Shown piece after piece: positions 1 through 11,660 of a stretch of DNA of 64,000 nucleotides. The first letter of the stretch is position 1; every line of letters begins with the position of its first letter. Below the pieces are notes generated by a model. It had not been told where the DNA came from. It ran no database searches and saw only the letters and a program-made list of their open reading frames with translations. Origin of the DNA: Pseudorasbora parva. Its lineage: Eukaryota > Chordata > Actinopteri > Cypriniformes > Gobionidae. A program made the position numbers and the translations under genes. Location of the stretch: contig NC_090173.1 of the NCBI RefSeq assembly GCF_024679245.1, positions 11,255,462 to 11,319,461 of the forward strand. Direction: 5' to 3'.

Positions 1-42
1 CTTAGAAGAGTTAAGAGTTCATCGCTTCGGTGGCCGCACTAA

Positions 43-595
43 CGCCGCATTCACACGGGGCGTAGGCGTTAACGCTTCCCATTTACTTTGAATGGGTGAC
101 ATCATCCGTTGCCGAACTGAATTGTGGGTTCCGTCGCGGCGCTTCACTCGCGTTGCAGGCGGCAGAAGTTGAAGAATTCTCAACTTTTCAAGCGCCAGCG
201 CAGGCGTCATCCAATCAGATCGCCGTATGCAAATATCCTCAGCAGACGCTAGCCAATTGCGTTCATTACTGCTCCGTGAACCATCCAGACCATAGACCGT
301 TAAAAATCCAGACGCAGCTCCTGGACCACTACGTGATATTCTTCCCGCTGTCGGCGCTTTTTCGGGATTTAATGTACTTAACAGCTTCGTGCACCTGTGC
401 AGTGCGCTGACAACAACTACACGGGCAATCGCACTCGCACATACAACCAAAAAAGGCGCTTTTTTTGTGTTGTGTTTTGGTCCAAGCGGCAAGTTAATGT
501 GATTGGCTGTTGTCACTATGACGATCGCGTCAGCACCCAGCTTCAGCCACGCCCTCCGTCAAGCGTTAACGCCTACGCCCCGTGTGAATGCGGCG
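43..595. mobile_element. PIF/Harbinger-type MITE with TAA target duplication
   Basis: Positions 43-77 and 561-595 are perfect 35-bp terminal inverted repeats beginning CGCCGCATTCACACGGGGCG. The element is 553 bp and is flanked directly by TAA at 40-42 and TAA at 596-598. A 3-bp TWA target duplication is the known signature of PIF/Harbinger transposons. No transposase or Myb-like frame is visible inside, so it is non-autonomous. The perfect TIRs suggest a fairly recent insertion. The superfamily is inferred from the TSD only. Confidence 0.85.
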
Positions 596-807
596 TAAGG
601 TTGTGCTGTCAGGAAACAAGGACTCTCACACGGGATAGTGGATGCGATCTCACTAGCATATAGGTATAAGAACCTAACAGGCATTAAAGCCCACTCCACT
701 AGAGGCATGGCCTCATATTGGACTTGGTCATGTGTGTAAAAACAACTAAATCAAAATGTGCTGTCAAAACAAACACTGTTTGACATGTTAAAGCGGAAGA
801 GTGGAGG

Positions 808-952
808 CTCTAACCCTAATCAAACACACCTGAGCCGGCTTATCAATGTTTTCAGGATTACTAGACGGCTACGGGCAGTTTTATCAGCGCTGGAGCTAAA
901 CTCGGCAGGACAGTGGCCCCACAGGACTAGAACTCTCCACCCCTGTGTTAAC
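808..952. repeat. Fragment of a dispersed fish DNA-transposon repeat
   Basis: This stretch has the wording of a common cyprinid repeat (AATCAAACACACCTGA, GGAGCTAAACTC, GGACAGTGGCCC). A second fragment of the same family lies at 38030-38098. Both lack recognisable complete ends. The rest of 596-983 shows no gene or other structure that I can identify. Confidence 0.5.
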
Positions 953-1322
953 CTTTTGAACTGTCTTTTGTCCATACAATGTAAGGGTGCGTTCCCACTT
1001 GTCATGTTTGGTCGGATTAAAGCGAGCCCTGGTGCGATTGCTCAGTTAGTGCGGTTCATTTGAACATAAGTGAACGCTGCCATCTGAACCCTGGTGCGCA
1101 CTAAACAAGCAGAAAAGACGGGCCTCGGTCCGCTTCCAAACGAACTCTGGTGCGGTTTGACTGATATATGAATGCAACACGGACCAAAGACATGTAGATG
1201 AACCAAATACAGGACGCAATGTCACAAGATGGGACGCATAGTCAGCTGATTGGACGACGCGGAAAGATCGATTCGGTGTATCCAAAATGAGTAACGTTAA
1301 CGTGGAGCGATGAGGAGGTAAA

Positions 1323-2324
1323 GGGCCCTATCTTGCACCCAGCGCAATTGACTTACCGACGCATGTGTCATTCCTATTTTGCACCCGCGCAAAGTGCGCT
1401 TTTCCCTCCACAGAAGCACGTCGCTAAACTAGTGAATGAACTTGCGCTCACTGGGCGGTTCAGCGCAAAAAAGGAGGCGTGTTCCGGCGCAAACAATCCC
1501 TGGTGCTATTTTGCTGTTCCATTAAACAGTTGCGCCACTGACCAGAAAAACCCTAGTCTAAAGTCAGCGGCGCGTTGCGCGTTGTTCATTATGCTATTTT
1601 AAGGGCGCATGCTTGACCATAATGTATAGCGTGCACAACGCGCATACACTTTGCTCATGTAATCTACACAGATGCAAGTTATTTTTGCAAATCATAAATT
1701 GTTACACTAAAAAAATATTAACACATGAGATGACGGAAATCATTGTGGTGTGCCACGAAGATGTGAAAAAATAAATCTAGCTTACAAATTATTCAGGCTA
1801 ATTGTAGTAATTAAGGATCAGACCTGTTTGCCCAATAGTGGCAAGACATATGTGTATATAAGGACATCTGACAAATTGGTTTGTCCGTCAAGAACCAGGA
1901 AATAAAATCGACTGAAAAACTGAAAAAACTGTTTAACCGACGCTATTTTGGGTGGGTTTCTCCATCCCCATACAACACAACTTCTCTGTCTTTCACTGCT
2001 CTTACAAGAACATCAGTCTCCTCGGCTGTGAACCGCTCTTGGCGTGCGCCTGGTAAATACGCCATAATAATAGCGATCCATAAGGGAACTTGCGCACCTG
2101 CTTTTAAAGGGAATGTTGGACGACGCTCTGATTGGTTTATTCACGTTACGCCCGAACCACACCTATGAATAATGAAGCTACTTCAGACCAACCCATTTTA
2201 GATTTGCTCCGGGCGCAAGAGCCATTTATCCCGCCGGGAAAATAACAACAGCGCCGAGACCCGCCCACAAAGTTACTTGCTTCGGGCTTTGACACTGGCG
2301 TTTCAGATCGTTAAAATAGGGCCC
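1323..2324. mobile_element. Nested TIR element with GGGCCCTAT termini
   Basis: The left end begins GGGCCCTATCTTGCACC and the right end finishes AAAATAGGGCCCC, giving a short inverted repeat of about 12 bp. The body (GCGCAATTGACTTACC, GGGCGGTTCAGCGC) matches a GC-rich repeat that I recall from cyprinid genomes. It interrupts copy A. A 25-bp direct repeat flanks it (1299-1323 and 2343-2367, one mismatch). This is longer than any normal TSD and suggests a later local duplication. A second terminus fragment (AAATAGGGCCCA) lies at 2384-2396. It has no coding capacity. Confidence 0.55.
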
Positions 2325-2434
2325 CTACTCTACTCATACTCTAACGTGGAGCGATGAGAAGGTAAAGTGCTTTTTAAAAAAAAAAATAGGGCCCATAGTG
2401 CCTCATCAATATTGGGTCTGATTAACATGTTTAG

Positions 2435-2508
<74 letters not shown>
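2435..2508. repeat. 74-nt pure poly(A) tract flanked by a direct repeat
   Basis: An uninterrupted run of 74 A residues is flanked by the 13-mer ACATGTTTAGAAA at 2425-2437 and 2508-2520. This arrangement resembles a retrotransposed poly(A) tail bounded by a TSD, but there is no cargo between the 5' copy and the tail. Replication slippage is the simplest alternative. The length may be imprecise in the assembly. Confidence 0.9.
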
Positions 2509-2509
<1 letters not shown>

Positions 2510-3164
2510 ATGTTTAGAAAATACTAGACAAATGGCACAAAGCCTCCCTGGTTCTCCTCATCAAAGGACCCGTGTTGGCCATCCAGACGACAGAACCGCC
2601 GCCTCTTCTGCAGCAGATCTTCGTTTCTGCAACGGAGTAATCCTGCTGCTGTTTTGAAGGTTTTGAACATTTGATGAGCTCTTCAGGAGTTCTCAGCTGG
2701 TAATAATAATGCCACATGTACACGTATTAAATGATGGTGTTTAATCCAGCACACAGCATTGTTTTGAATGTTTGGTCACGAAATATTCATCATAAAAGCC
2801 GACCAATCAGGCTGTGAGCGTCTCCCTACGCCTTTGGTTCGGTAACTTTAGGTTCGCTGTTAAAAATGCCAGTGTGAACGCTAAGCGGACCAGGACTATA
2901 TGTTTTGTTTTCGTTTTTTGATCCGGACCAAACGAACCAAACTAACTGAACTACAAGTGTGAACTTGTAAATCCCTCCAGTTTTTATGTGAATACTTGTA
3001 TCGTCTGGTAAAACACACTGTGAAATGCATGCGTAACCTCTGTTTGTTGAGTCACTACAGCTGCTCCTGTGACATTTACCGCCGCTGTTTGTGTTAAACT
3101 GTATAATGAAGTCAAGCTAGAACGGCACAGACAGCGATCTACAAGCTGTCACTCTCAGTTAACA

Positions 3165-3567
<403 letters not shown>

Positions 3568-3642
<75 letters not shown>
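3568..3642. repeat. (CA)n microsatellite
   Basis: About 37 CA units forming the right flank of the embedded MITE. The next 195 bases (3643-3837) show no recognised feature. Confidence 0.97.
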
Positions 3643-3645
<3 letters not shown>

Positions 3646-3837
3646 AGCTCTTGTCCTGCTCTTTAGGATTGTTAACATAAATGTACTTCCTGAGATTGTT
3701 CAACAGGCTATTGAGGAACATCTTCAATCTCTGTCCATTCATCTCTAAACTTGAGCTGATTCGTTCATTCAGTAGCTCGAGCGTATGTATGCTTGTTTTG
3801 GTGTGTGTTTATGTGTGTGTGCTTGTTTTGGTGTGTG

Positions 3838-3933
3838 TTTGTTTTTGTGACATATGAGGACACAAATGTGTATAATGCCATGGGTCTGACACAGGTATTA
3901 CAGGAGAGGGTGAAATATGAGGACATTTATTCA
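3838..3933. mobile_element. Fragment of CA-associated MITE, type B end
   Basis: It contains TTTGTTTTTGTGACATATG, then ATAATGCCATGGGTCTGACA and GGAGAGGGTGAAATATGAGG. It is nearly identical to 15511-15600 and, inverted, to 7552-7617. It is again preceded by TG-rich DNA. Confidence 0.7.
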
Positions 3934-3953
3934 TCTTGTTTGTCCATTCGTCA

Positions 3954-4093
3954 ATCCATCCATTCATCCATCCATCCATCCATCCATCCATCCATCCATC
4001 CATCCATCCATCCATCCATCCATCCATCCATCCATCCATCCATCCATCCATCCATCCATCCATCCATCCATCCATCCATCCATCCATCCATTC
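3954..4093. repeat. (CATC)n tetranucleotide array
   Basis: A nearly pure CATC repeat of about 35 units. The open IHPS and MDGW peptides it can encode are artefacts of the repeat. Confidence 0.97.
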
Positions 4094-4373
4094 ATAACTC
4101 TATTCAGCCATCATGAGTGGTTGCTGAGGTGTTGGTAGGGTGGTTATTATGGGGTTGTGTGATTGCTATGGTGTCTCTTTAACGCCTGTCGTCAGTAGTG
4201 AGGGCTGTGATCTCATTAAAGCTCTTCACTGCAACGCTTCATCATTTGAACTCTGTGCTTTATCATCTTAAACATTTCATAAAGCACTATAAACGCTCTG
4301 CAATTATTCATGACACAAGCCACTGCAGCGTAATATATGAGGATTTACTGAACACTCAGCGGCTGCTGGTATA
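4094..4373. other. Unique-looking spacer, no gene seen
   Basis: Ordinary-complexity sequence between two tetranucleotide blocks. No splice-flanked ORF, RNA gene or TIR was recognised. Confidence 0.5.
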
Positions 4374-4374
4374 G

Positions 4375-4417
4375 TGTGTGTTTGTGTGACGGTGTGTGTG
4401 TGTGTGTGTTATCTATA

Positions 4418-4460
<43 letters not shown>

Positions 4461-4500
4461 GTTTCTCTGTCTATCGGACGGACGGACGGACGGAATTCAT
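4375..4500. repeat. Compound GT / GTCT / GGAC microsatellite
   Basis: Short tracts follow one another: TG at about 4375-4410, CTGT at 4418-4454 and GGAC at 4476-4493. Confidence 0.9.
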
Positions 4501-4506
4501 ATATAT

Positions 4507-5877
4507 GTCCATCCATCCATCCTTCCATCTGTCTGTCTATCCATCCATCCATTAATAGTTATGTCCATCTATTTATCCATCCATCCATCCATCCATCCAT
4601 CCATCCATCCATCCATCCATCCATCCATCCATCCACTTATAATTATGTCCATCCATCCATCCATCCATCCATCCATCCATCCATCCATCCATCCATTTAT
4701 AGTTATGTCCATCTATCCATCCATCCATTTATAGATATGTCCATCCATCCATCCATCCATCCATCCATCCATCCATCCATCCATCCATCCATCCATCCAT
4801 CCATCCATCCATCCATCCATCTATAATTATGTCCATCCATCCATCCATCCATCCGTCATGTTTCCGTCCGTCCAATCATCCATCCATCCATCCATCCATC
4901 CATCCATCCATCCATCTATAAATGTCTATCCATCTATGCTTCCATCCATCCATCCATTTATAGTTATGTCCATGTATTTATCCATCCATCCATCATCTGT
5001 CCGTCCATCCATCCATCCATATATTAATGTCTATCCATCTATGCTTCCGTCCATCCATCCATCCATCCATCCATCCATCCATCATGCTTCCGTCCATCCA
5101 TCCATCCATCCATCCATCCATCCATCCATCCATCCATCCATCCATCCATCTATAAATGTCTATCCATCTATGCTTCCATCCATCCATCCATTTATAGTTA
5201 TGTCCATGTATTTATCCATCCATCCATCATCTGTCCGTCCATCCATCCATCCATATATTAATGTCTATCCATCTATGCTTCCGTCCATCCATCCATCCAT
5301 CCATCCATGCTTCCGTCCATCCATCCATCCATCCATCCATCCATCCATCCATCCATCCATCCATCCATCTATAAATGTCTATCCATCTATGCTTCCATCC
5401 ATCCATCCATTTATAGTTATGTCCATGTATTTATCCATCCATCCATCATCTGTCCGTCCATCCATCCATCCATCCATCCATCCATCCATCCATCCATATA
5501 TTAATGTCTATCCATCTATGCTTCCATCCATCCATCCATCCATCCATCCATCCATCCATCCATCCATCCATCCATCCATCCATCCATCCATCCATCATGC
5601 TTCCGTCCATCCATCCATCCATCCATCCATCCATCCATCCATCCATCCATCCATCCATCATGTTTCCGTCCGTCCAATCATCCATCCATCCATCCATCCA
5701 TCCATCCATCCATCCATATATAAATGTCTATCCATCTATGCTTCCATCCATCCATCCATTTATAGTTATGTCCATGTATTTATCCATCCATCCATCCATC
5801 TGTCCGTCCATCCATCCATCCATATATAATGTCTATCCATCTATGCTTCCGTCCATCCATCCATCCATCCATCTAGC
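4507..5877. repeat. CATC array with higher-order repeat structure
   Basis: About 1.37 kb of CATC with recurring marker phrases. GTTATGTCCATGTATTTATC occurs near 4956, 5190, 5410 and 5759. AAATGTCTATCCATCTATGC occurs near 4919 and 5153, and later copies follow. The first interval is 234 bp, then 220 and 349 bp. The array is therefore built from long, variably expanded higher-order units and is not only simple slippage. The 323-residue open frame it contains is not a gene. Confidence 0.92.
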
Positions 5878-6607
<730 letters not shown>

Positions 6608-6644
<37 letters not shown>

Positions 6645-6772
6645 CAATGATATATAAACCGATAAGCAGCCAGCGGTCCCCACAATGTAAACAGATTTAT
6701 AAACATACTAAATTATGTTTTTTTGAAAATGTAAAAATGCAGAATGTTTCCTGTGATGGGTAGGTTTAGGGA

Positions 6773-6829
<57 letters not shown>

Positions 6830-7064
6830 CATGAGAGAGAGTGAAGGTGTTTGTGTGCATGCATGTTTTTGTGTGTGTGTGTGAGAGAGAGAGTGTGTGT
6901 GTGTGTGTTTGAGAGAGAGTGAGTGTGTGCAAGTTTGTGTGTGTGTCTGTGTGCGTGAGAAAGTGAGTGTGCGTGCGTGTCCGTCTGTGTATGTGTGTGT
7001 GCATGAGAGTGTGTGAGTGACTGTGTGTGTATGTTAGTGTCTGTGTGCGTGCGTGTTAGTGTCT

Positions 7065-7112
<48 letters not shown>
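6608..7112. repeat. TG-rich block with pure TG cores
   Basis: Pure TG tracts at 6608-6642, 6774-6828 and 7071-7112 are joined by degenerate TG/GA DNA from 6829 to 7070. A CA-associated MITE fragment is embedded at 6650-6772. Confidence 0.9.
6650..6772. mobile_element. Fragment of CA-associated MITE, type A core
   Basis: It contains GTAAAAATGCAGAATGTTTC followed by CTGTGATGGGTAGGTTTAGG, matching the core of the copies at 3281-3567 (inverted) and 15881-16160. TG tracts lie on both sides. Confidence 0.7.
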
Positions 7113-7114
<2 letters not shown>

Positions 7115-7214
7115 GGTTAATGGTCCGTCCCTCACATATTTCACAGCAGGCTGGAGAAACTCTTTACCAATTTCCTTTCCACCGGAGCACAGGACTCAGA
7201 CCAGCTCGTGCAGG

Positions 7215-7320
7215 AATAACATCACACACACACGTTACAGGACAGAAGAGTCCCGTCACCCTGTGCAAAAATAACATCACACACACACGTTACAGGACAG
7301 AAGAGTCCCGTCACCCTGCG
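7215..7320. repeat. Tandem duplication of a 55-bp unit
   Basis: Two adjacent near-identical copies (7215-7269 and 7270-7320) share CACGTTACAGGACAGAAGAG and TCCCGTCACCCTG. The function is unknown. The remainder of 7113-7449 shows nothing else recognisable. Confidence 0.85.
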
Positions 7321-7449
7321 CACATTAACAGTTCCTTCATTTCTCCATCATGTTCCAACACTTTACACAACTGATCACAGGCTAGATGCGTTAATTACAA
7401 TATCATTATCTTCCGGGGTTGCAGTTACAATCCATAAAGTCTGATTTCT

Positions 7450-7465
7450 CACACACACACACACA

Positions 7466-7551
<86 letters not shown>
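7450..7551. repeat. (CA)n microsatellite
   Basis: About 50 CA units with a few CT interruptions at the left edge. Confidence 0.95.
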
Positions 7552-7554
<3 letters not shown>

Positions 7555-7617
7555 CTACCTGTGTCAGACCCATGGCATTATACACATTTGAGTCCTGATA
7601 TTTCACAAAAACAAGCA
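7552..7617. mobile_element. Fragment of CA-associated MITE, type B, inverted
   Basis: It contains TGTGTCAGACCCATGGCATT and ends in TTTCACAAAAACAAGC. It is the inverse of 3838-3895 and directly abuts a CA array. Confidence 0.7.
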
Positions 7618-7799
7618 CACACACACCAAACCAAACCTAAGTTTCTTCCATTAAAGGAGCATCTTGCTTCTAACAGACGGATTCAGAATAAAGTTTATCC
7701 AAGCAGTGTTTCACACAAACAAACACTGAAGACATCAGACAAATAAACAGAGAGGAACGCCGGCGCTGAGACACGAGTCCCAGGAGAAACACTCCAGAC

Positions 7800-7837
<38 letters not shown>

Positions 7838-8186
7838 GGTTCCCACAGGAGCAAAAGTGTCTCCGCAAAAGAGAAAACAAGTGAAAAGAAATCTGTTTTC
7901 CACTCCACTCCGGCAGAAGTTCATGAGTCATCACTTCTGAGTGAATAAACGTTGGGCCAGATCTGCGGATGCCATGGGGCTCAGGAAGAGGTCAGGAGAT
8001 GAGCACAGCGGTCCGGCTCTCTCTCACTCACACACACACACACACACGCACACACGCACACAAAACAACTCCATTCATCAAACGCAGAAGAGGCTCGAGC
8101 TTTAATTAAAGTGCAGATATGTTGTCTCAAGGCGCACCCGAATACATATGCGTGTATATGTGTGTGTGTATATATATACATATATA
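7618..8186. other. Spacer with a short GA tract and CA tracts
   Basis: It holds an (AG)n run at 7800-7836 and CA at about 8028-8060. There is no gene signal. Confidence 0.5.
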
Positions 8187-8386
8187 CTCAAAAAAATGCT
8201 GGGTTGTTTTAACCCAATGTTGGGTCAAATATGGACTAACCCAGCAACTGGGTTGTTTTAACCCTGCGGTTGGGTTAAATATTTGCTTAAGATAACCCAA
8301 TCGCTGGGTTAAAACAACTCATTTGCTGGGTTGGTGCATATTTGACCCAACATTGGGTTGTTTTTTACCCAGATTTTTTTACAGTG
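8187..8386. mobile_element. Palindromic TA-type MITE (Tc1/mariner-like ends)
   Basis: The element is almost a complete palindrome made of the motif GGGTTGTTTTAACCCAA and its variants. The ends are CTCAAAAAAATGCTGGGTTG and the inverse of ACCCAGATTTTTTTACAGTG, next to TA dinucleotides. The homologous copy at 42386-42651 has clean CACTCTAA ends and a TA TSD, which supports the assignment. Confidence 0.75.
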
Positions 8387-8392
8387 TATATA

Positions 8393-8935
8393 TATCTTCT
8401 TCTTTCTGCTGTTCCCTTCAGGGGTCGCCACAGCGAATCATCTGCCTCCATCTATTCCTATCCTCTGTATCCTCTTCTCTCAGACCGACTACCTTCATGT
8501 CCTCCTTTATTACATCCATAAACCTCCTCTTTGGTCTTCCTCTTGACCTCCTGCCTGGCAGCTCTAACCTCAGCTTCCTTTTACCGATATATTCACTCTC
8601 CCTCCTCTGAACATGTCCAAACCATCTCAACCTGTCCTCTCTAACGTCGTCTCCAAAACATCTCACGTGTCCTCATATTCCTGATCCTCCAAACCATACA
8701 CCATCGCTGGTCTCACTACTGTCCTGTACACCTTTCCTTTCATTCTTGCTGGTACTCTTTTATCACACAACAGACCTGACACTTTTCTCCACCCATTCCA
8801 ACCTGCCTGCACATGCTTCTTCACCTCTTTTCCACTCTCCCCATTGCTGTTGACTGCTGACCCCAAGTACTTAAAATCCTGCACCTTCTTTCTCTCTTCT
8901 CCCTGTAACCTCACTGCTCCACTTGGTTCTCTCTA
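8393..8935 (-). mobile_element. 5'-truncated non-LTR retrotransposon (LINE) 3' end
   Basis: Read on the minus strand, this encodes the C-terminal part of a LINE reverse-transcriptase polyprotein and then a short 3' tail (GGCGACCCCTGAAGGGAACA then AGAAGAAGATATATA). 5' truncation is typical of target-primed reverse transcription. I recognise the tail and protein wording from many fish genomes. I cannot decide the clade (RTE/Expander-like is plausible). Confidence 0.75.
8418..8914 (-). pseudogene. LINE ORF2 C-terminal fragment, internally deleted
   Basis: Two minus-strand frames are visible. The upstream one (8914-8663) contains DFKYLGSAVNSNGESGKEV and KVYRTVVRPAMVYGLE, the segment that follows the reverse-transcriptase domain. 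The downstream one (8666-8418) contains RLRWFGHVQRRESEYIGK and GRPKRRFMDVIKEDMK and ends in CGDP-stop. In intact relatives, several dozen residues separate VYGLE from the RWFGHV block. Here they are missing and the frame shifts at about 8663-8680. Endonuclease and catalytic RT motifs are absent because of the truncation, so it is non-functional. Confidence 0.75.
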
Positions 8936-8970
8936 ATTCACACACATGTATTCTGTCTTGCGGCGACTAA

Positions 8971-8972
<2 letters not shown>

Positions 8973-9051
<79 letters not shown>
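8973..9051. repeat. (TA)n microsatellite
   Basis: About 39 TA units. Confidence 0.95.
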
Positions 9052-9055
<4 letters not shown>

Positions 9056-9149
9056 CACAGGTAGTTCCAGTCAGTTTGATTACAGTTCGAAATTAATCCG
9101 CCACTAAACATTGGTAACCACAGTAACACAGTTACGCTTGCAAACAGAG

Positions 9150-9985
9150 GGCGTTTCTCAATGTCAAGGAAGGATCCTCGGAAGCCAGAATTCCGAGGAT
9201 GCCACGTCATCAACACTCGTCGAAGGACTGTTCCAATGTCGAGGATCCTCGAATTTCAACCAAGGACTGAGTCCTTCGTTCGAAAAATATGCCATATACA
9301 GGAAAAGATGCATATGAGTAGCCTTCGCGCACTTCGCGTTCTCAAATCACCCACAATCCTATGCGCGCTGCTTTGCTATCAGACATTCCCGGAGTCGGAG
9401 CGTGAACGGGGCAAATATGCTTGTATCGGAGTTTGTAGATGGGAAAGGAAGGAGGCGGGAACCGGCGAACGTTCAACAACTTTATAATAAATAATAAACA
9501 AAACGAAAGTAACGCGGGCGACTGCCAGCACACACACATAATAAAACATAAACAAACCATAACATAAAGTCCAGGTCTAGTCCTTCCATGCTCCTCCAAT
9601 TATACTCCGGTCACTGCCGTGAGCCGAGACCGGTGTGGCGGCGATCAGCTGCCGCTCATTATCACTCCACCGGCCCGCTCTCACGGACCCTCACATCGCT
9701 GCTTGCCACAATGCTTTTATTTACGTTACCAAACATTTGTTATAACCGTAGTAAATATAAGTAAAGTTTAACGTTTAAATGCCGGTACAAATTACTACTA
9801 CAAATAACGTTATTGATGGCCAACGGACCTTTTCACTGACATAATGACGCAATGACGTGCACTTGCTAGCCTGTTCCATTTACGTGTTCTCCGAATGCTA
9901 AAGAGGAGCCTCGCCTAGCCTCTGAAGGAAGTGACTTGGAAGGATCAGTCCTTCCAAGGAAGCATCCTTGACATTGAGAAACACC
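9150..9985. mobile_element. Nested TIR element (GTTTCTCAATGTCAAGGA ends)
   Basis: The left terminus GGCGTTTCTCAATGTCAAGG is matched by inverted CCTTGACATTGAGAAACACC at the right. Sub-terminal AAGGATCCTCG/CCTTCCAAGG motifs add palindromic structure. No clean TSD is visible, so its superfamily is open. There is no transposase frame. Confidence 0.65.
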
Positions 9986-10290
9986 TAGAGTCTGCCACTA
10001 TAAACATTGGTAACCATAGTAACACAGTTACGCTTGCAAACAGTGACAGTGTCAACCATAGATATGTATACGTATATTTTACTTACACATCTATACTGCC
10101 ACTGAATGTTTTTGTACTAGGCTACAGCACCCATTCTAGGAAAAACACTAAATAAATCTATCATGAATAACGCATTAGCTACAGTCGCATTTGTTACTGT
10201 AATTATTTTATTTTTTTATTTTTTTGCGGGACAAACTGACACTGCCAATGTTTATAGTGGCAGACTTGGTTTGCAAGCGTAACTGCGTTA

Positions 10291-11164
10291 CAGAGGTGGA
10301 CAGTAACTAAGCACATTTACTCGAGTACTGTACTTAAGTACACTTTTTGAGTATCGGTACTTTACTGGAGTATAATTTTTTTTGGAAACTTATGACTTTT
10401 ACTTCACTACATTTAAAAGACAAATATCGTACTTTTTACTCCACTACATTTCTATCTAGGTCGAAAGTCGTTTCTGTAGCAGCTCTGAAAGTCAGTGGAT
10501 GATTTTTTCCTTCTTTAAAAGGTTTGTTGTTGTTGTTGTTTTTGTTGTTGCCGACAACCATCAGGAATCACTCTTATAGGATCATATACATTTTCCCAAC
10601 TTTTTTTGAACACTGATCAGTTCATAGTGTGTGCACCCATAGCCATACTTTGAAGGTATGTTTTAGTAATAAATAAAAAAAATCAAGATTAGTTTAGTTG
10701 GCTTACACTTGGTGCATGTCTTATAACATTTAAAAAAATAAACATCTGGGAGAAAGAAAAGAGTAAAGTTGGAGAATATCAGATGTGTATCAGTGTATTG
10801 GATCTGTGCATTCAGCCTTATGCACAGTGATTCAGTGACAGCAGCTTTGTAATGAGCTTTGCTACTTATATACAAGTATTTAAATGAGTTTAAGTTAGTC
10901 ATATGCTAGTACATCAGATGGAGCGTCACTGACTGACTTAAACCATGATGGCATAATGTGCATTTATACAACAATAATAAAATAATGCGTTGGCATAAAA
11001 AAGGCAATTTTACTTTTGATACTTAAGTACTTTTGAAAACAAATACTTCTGTACTTTTACTTAAGTAAAAATCAGTTTTTACAACTTTCCATTGGTAACG
11101 GAGTAATATTTGACCAGCAGTACTTTTACTCAAGTAATAGAGTTGTGTACTTTGTCCACCTCTG
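10291..11164. mobile_element. Non-autonomous hAT element with 8-bp TSD
   Basis: The termini are CAGAGGTGGACA and the inverse TGTCCACCTCTG. Both edges carry an 8-bp duplication (CTGCGTTA at 10283-10290, CTGTGTTA at 11165-11172, one mismatch). Short CAGNGGTG-like TIRs plus an 8-bp TSD are the hAT hallmark. The interior is rich in ACTTAAGTA and related AT words and has no transposase. It split a block of the older outer element, so it is younger than that element. Confidence 0.85.
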
Positions 11165-11221
11165 CTGTGTTACTATGGCTCGAACTGTAATCAAACTGAC
11201 TGGAACTACACCGTGCATTAA

Positions 11222-11278
11222 AGGGTTTTACTGCATACCTTCCAGCCAATCAGAATCGAGTATTAAAACAGACCATGG

Positions 11279-11312
<34 letters not shown>

Positions 11313-11660
11313 TAAAAAACAGCCCTAGACTAAATCTCCTGAGCATCTTCACCAGTCTGGATAATAACGAAGAGACCCTGTTCCCCCCTGATGAAGGAGC
11401 TTTCAGACGTCTTCCTCAAAAGTGCCTGAAGGTTAAGCTGAAGTGAAAGAGCTCGGCTGCAGCGTCAGAAACTGGCCCATTTCCCACCCGGAGAGGCACA
11501 GCGCTGCGTCTCTGATACTGAGCCTCCGTCTGTTTGTCTCAAGTGCTCCACGAGTCTTGAGATTGTCTCATTTAGAGCAGTTATCTGAATGCTTAATCTT
11601 GACCTTTAAAGATGAGAAATTTCACACCTCTCTCCTGAGCTCCTGTGGATGCGTCGTCGG
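11222..11660. other. Mostly unique spacer with a short TA tract
   Basis: It begins with a fragment of a dispersed repeat (CAGCCAATCAGAATCGAG-type wording at about 11243), then TA at 11279-11304. The remaining 350 bp show no gene. Confidence 0.4.

Larger units (their letters stand above)
984..2967. mobile_element. TIR DNA transposon copy A, non-autonomous, heavily nested
   Basis: The left end (TGCGTTCCCACTTGTCATG at about 988) and the right end (inverted CAAGTGTGAAC near 2965) are imperfect inverted repeats. The same family recurs at 38512-39394, where the blocks CTGGTGCGATTGCTC, CATCTGAACCCTGGTGCGC and GCCGACCAATCAGG are shared in the same order. Copy A is expanded by another element at 1323-2324 and by a 74-nt A tract. 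No transposase frame is visible. The superfamily is not determined because no clear TSD remains. Confidence 0.55.
9053..11221. mobile_element. Composite nest of DNA transposons with outer TIRs
   Basis: The outer ends share an inverted repeat of roughly 35 bp containing TAGTTCCAGTCAGTTTGATT (left, about 9061) and its inverse AATCAAACTGACTGGAACTA (right, about 11190). Inside, a block of about 50 bp (CATTGGTAACC...GTTACGCTTGCAAACAG) occurs as direct copies at 9099-9147 and 9992-10041. It also occurs inverted at about 10247-10290, continuing at 11173 after the hAT insertion. Two further elements are nested within. No coding sequence is seen. Confidence 0.6.

Noticed and set aside
19..516. 165-residue minus-strand ORF at the window start
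   Set aside because: It spans most of the Harbinger MITE and reads across its TIR. There is no Myb-like or DDE motif.
10663..10902. 79-residue minus-strand ORF inside a hAT element
   Set aside because: It is an AT-rich chance frame lying wholly within a non-autonomous element bounded by an 8-bp TSD.
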